A stretch of DNA of 23,893 nucleotides from a virus. A program made the translations under genes and the position numbers. The stretch spans positions 1 through 23,893 of IMG/VR virus record IMGVR_UViG_3300028581_000244. The stretch is one strand, 5' to 3'. The notes below the pieces were generated by a model. It ran no database searches. It had not been told where the DNA came from and saw only the letters and a program-made list of their open reading frames with translations. Below, piece after piece: positions 21,283-23,893 of the stretch (position 1 is its first letter; every line of letters begins with the position of its first letter).

Positions 21283-23893
21283 ATGCCAACAGGAAAACAA
21301 ACTAGTTGTTATACAAAACAATACTTATCTACTAACGGTTCGTTAGTTGAGAACCAAGATGGTTCTGTGTCTATATTTGTAAGAAACACACAGAATGTTT
21401 TGGCACCAGTTTTTTTAACAAGCTATTGTTGCGAAGTTTTAGGTTATACTTTTGATGCAAATAATCAAAAATGTTTATGGTCTGCAAAATCAAAATGTAG
21501 TATTGAAAATTCATTTAACATAGAATTAAACCCTGTTGGTAACTCTAGTGTGATATTCAATGTTGGTTCTAACGAATCGTGTCAGCTTAATGTTGAATTT
21601 GATTATTTATTTAAGATTAAGTGTGAAACACTTAATAAATTTTTACTTGAATCACAAAATTCGACAGAACCTACGTATGACCCAGATGTTTTAATACAAA
21701 TCATAAACCTTCAAGGAGAAATTCAAAATCAAGAAACAGAATGTAGTGCGATACAGAACACAATAAATTTCTTGACTGATGGAATAAAACAAACACCGTA
21801 TTCTATTTTTTGTTCTATACCAATATCGCAATCAAATGTTGCTTTACCTAATTCTTCTAATCAAATTATGGGTAGTACGGCTTTTGGTAATACAACAAGT
21901 GAACCAACAAGAGGTCCCCAAGTTATACAACCAATAACACCAAATATTGGACATGTTAATAATCAAACTTTTTGTATTTCAGAACCAGATGGATTATCTG
22001 CTTGGGCGACAATATTGGGGGCGGTTAACTATGAAAATTTTATCAACGGTGACCCAACATCATATGGATGTGATGAGGTAAGTCAATTATACGAACAATC
22101 ACAAACAGCTGTCGCAACTGGTGGCCAACCATTACTATCAACTTGTACAATACCATTTGGTACGAGAACACAATTAGAGGTTAATTTAGCAAATTCTTTA
22201 CAACAACAAATTGATTGTAATAATGTCTTACAAACACTTTATTCTCAGTTGGCTACTTTAACCGCCACACAAGAAACACAAGTTGTAAAATGCGGTGACC
22301 CTATTGATATGTTTGAAACGTTAGATGTTTCAATGACTCTTAGTGTTTATAGTGGTGGAACATATGTTGTAGTATATGAGGATAATACGCTTTTCCCAGC
22401 AATAGGCGCTGGTAACTTATACAATTACTTAACAGAAAGGTCACCAAGCGGTTTTTACGTTTGTGGCGGTTCTGATTGTCAACCAATGTATTTAAATACT
22501 GGTCAATTTATTGGTGAAAATACAACAACATGTGATGCGGTTGCTGAGAACTTAACGCAAGCACTTTTTAATCAATCTGGTTTACAAAACACATCTGATG
22601 ATATAACAATATTTACAGACAGCCTACCAACAGATTCTTTTAACTCTGATTGGCTTTCGTTTAACACAGATATTACCGACCCAGTTGTTTTATCAGCCAT
22701 AACAAATCAAAAAATCAAAATAAATCTAAAATTAAATCATACGTGTGGTGATATTTGCATTTTGATGGATAATATAAAGTTGAACAAAAACTGTTCTACA
22801 ACATCAAACACAAATATATTTGTGACAGAGTGTCTAGGATTTAAATTAGAAAAGATTATTGACAATAAAAAATCATGGTTGGCAAATACAACACCAGTTA
22901 ATAGAGACTTTAGAGTATTCAACGCTAATGGTCTATACCCAATTCGTCAAACAAATTACGACATAGATAACGAACGTTTAATTATAAACACCAAAGAAAT
23001 TGATTTGGATATAAACATTGCAGCAGCCATTGAAACTGATGTTTGGTGTTACATTGTTGACAATCCGTGTTTATTGACTGGTCAAACAACTTGTGAATTT
23101 ATTTGTGAAGGTCAAACTATACCAAAATCATGCCCATCTGGGTATACTTTATCACTAGATGGAACACAATGTATTGGATTTACAAACGTACCTGCAACAG
23201 GGGTTGGTATAACATTTACTGCTGAAACAGCTGGGCCAGACCTAAATTGGAATTCAAATGGTGCAATTTTTCATGAAAACATAACTAATAAAATATTCCC
23301 CATTTCAATAACTGGTGCTTCATTTGCTTTGCCAGTATTTGCGGAAGATAATGGTACTGGTTCAACATTAACAGTTGAAGCAACAGTATTAAATAATTTA
23401 TGGGGTAGTGGTACAACTTTACCTTACAATAGAGGTAGACTAAACAATATAGGTATTTGGGCAACCACAGGAACTACAATATCGGCAGATACCTTTATTG
23501 GGTTTTCATTTTGTTTTGATGCGCCAGCAACCGCTGAATATTGTATTGGTATATCTGGTGATAACTATATAAAAGCTAAATTAAATGGAATAACAATAAT
23601 AGACGTTAGTCCATCAAACAATAACCCAAATTTAAACTATAGAACTTGGAATGTTTTTCCAATAACTCTTAGCGGTGGTACAAATATTATTGAATTAGAG
23701 GGTGCTAACGATAACACTGGTGCTTATCCATCACCAAACCCAGCTGGTTTTGGTGCGGAAGTTTATAATGTGCCAGTATCAATATTAAGCGGTCTTACCA
23801 CAATTTCTCAACTAGAACCATATATTATTTTTACAACTAGCGGTAAAACTGGTTCAACCTACACAACATTTACTTGCCCAGATGGTTTTGCAT
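21283..23893 (+). CDS. Large cysteine-containing tail or host-adhesion protein, 3' end outside the window
   Basis: An open frame of 870 codons from ATG 21283 to the right edge, with no stop. It starts MPTGKQTSCYTKQYLSTNG. An early cysteine module, SYCCEVLGYTFD...KCLWSAKSKC (residues about 47-73), resembles the CC...GG motif near the end of the preceding gene. A glutamine-rich, probably helical stretch surrounds IQIINLQGEIQNQETECSAI. Near residues 610-635 a cysteine cluster (CEFICEG, CPSGYTL) comes before a beta-sandwich-like region of about 200 residues (about 640-845) with YCIGISGDNYIKAKLNGI and GGTNIIELEGANDNTG, a pattern reminiscent of carbohydrate-binding galactose-binding-like domains. 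A new CPDGFA unit begins at the edge. The probable role is receptor binding or tail-tip structure, inferred from domain types and position. Confidence 0.72.
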   Translation, partial: MPTGKQTSCYTKQYLSTNGSLVENQDGSVSIFVRNTQNVLAPVFLTSYCCEVLGYTFDANNQKCLWSAKSKCSIENSFNIELNPVGNSSVIFNVGSNESCQLNVEFDYLFKIKCETLNKFLLESQNSTEPTYDPDVLIQIINLQGEIQNQETECSAIQNTINFLTDGIKQTPYSIFCSIPISQSNVALPNSSNQIMGSTAFGNTTSEPTRGPQVIQPITPNIGHVNNQTFCISEPDGLSAWATILGAVNYENFINGDPTSYGCDEVSQLYEQSQTAVATGGQPLLSTCTIPFGTRTQLEVNLANSLQQQIDCNNVLQTLYSQLATLTATQETQVVKCGDPIDMFETLDVSMTLSVYSGGTYVVVYEDNTLFPAIGAGNLYNYLTERSPSGFYVCGGSDCQPMYLNTGQFIGENTTTCDAVAENLTQALFNQSGLQNTSDDITIFTDSLPTDSFNSDWLSFNTDITDPVVLSAITNQKIKINLKLNHTCGDICILMDNIKLNKNCSTTSNTNIFVTECLGFKLEKIIDNKKSWLANTTPVNRDFRVFNANGLYPIRQTNYDIDNERLIINTKEIDLDINIAAAIETDVWCYIVDNPCLLTGQTTCEFICEGQTIPKSCPSGYTLSLDGTQCIGFTNVPATGVGITFTAETAGPDLNWNSNGAIFHENITNKIFPISITGASFALPVFAEDNGTGSTLTVEATVLNNLWGSGTTLPYNRGRLNNIGIWATTGTTISADTFIGFSFCFDAPATAEYCIGISGDNYIKAKLNGITIIDVSPSNNNPNLNYRTWNVFPITLSGGTNIIELEGANDNTGAYPSPNPAGFGAEVYNVPVSILSGLTTISQLEPYIIFTTSGKTGSTYTTFTCPDGFA

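Overview
The window reads as part of a large tailed phage genome with a contractile (myovirus-type) tail, probably infecting a member of the Bacteroidetes, most likely a flavobacterium. The pointers to this host are: very AT-rich DNA; start codons preceded by A/T runs without a Shine-Dalgarno motif; a class Ia ribonucleotide reductase small subunit of the eukaryote/Bacteroidetes-like type; and a virion protein whose C-terminus carries repeats resembling SprB, the flavobacterial gliding adhesin. All genes lie on the + strand and are tightly packed. No tRNA, CRISPR array or insertion sequence was seen.

Region 1 (1-7299) is a DNA replication and nucleotide module. It holds a DnaB/gp41-type replicative helicase, then NrdB, then NrdA. 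Two of the three genes carry inteins of different kinds. The helicase has a contiguous 364-residue intein with a LAGLIDADG endonuclease domain inside its Walker A motif. That intein starts with Ala, has Trp/Cys/Thr at the class 3 'WCT' positions, and is followed by Thr. NrdA is fractured. Its first half ends in an N-intein fragment, its second half begins with a C-intein fragment, and a free-standing GIY-YIG homing endonuclease gene sits between them. Trans-splicing would rejoin NrdA exactly at its thiyl-radical cysteine. A long hairpin lies immediately before the endonuclease gene. A clear intrinsic terminator at 7319-7346 closes the module.

Region 2 (about 7380-23893) is a tail and baseplate module: a gp25-like wedge protein, a gp6-like baseplate J protein, a small membrane protein with an acidic tail, a 1334-residue virion protein (carboxypeptidase-regulatory-like domain, an internal hydrophobic segment and SprB-like repeats), four virion-type proteins without recognised family, a 904-residue protein with a P2 gpI/tail-protein-like core and a cysteine-rich end, and a large cysteine-containing probable tail or adhesion protein that runs off the right edge.

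The first module would supply dNTPs and unwind DNA during phage replication, with homing elements parked in its most conserved active-site codons. The second would build the baseplate and host-contact apparatus. The fractured nrdA with its split intein and nested GIY-YIG gene is the most striking feature. A related architecture (split inteins with free-standing endonuclease genes) is known from environmental phage DNA, so the principle is not new, but this particular combination deserves attention.
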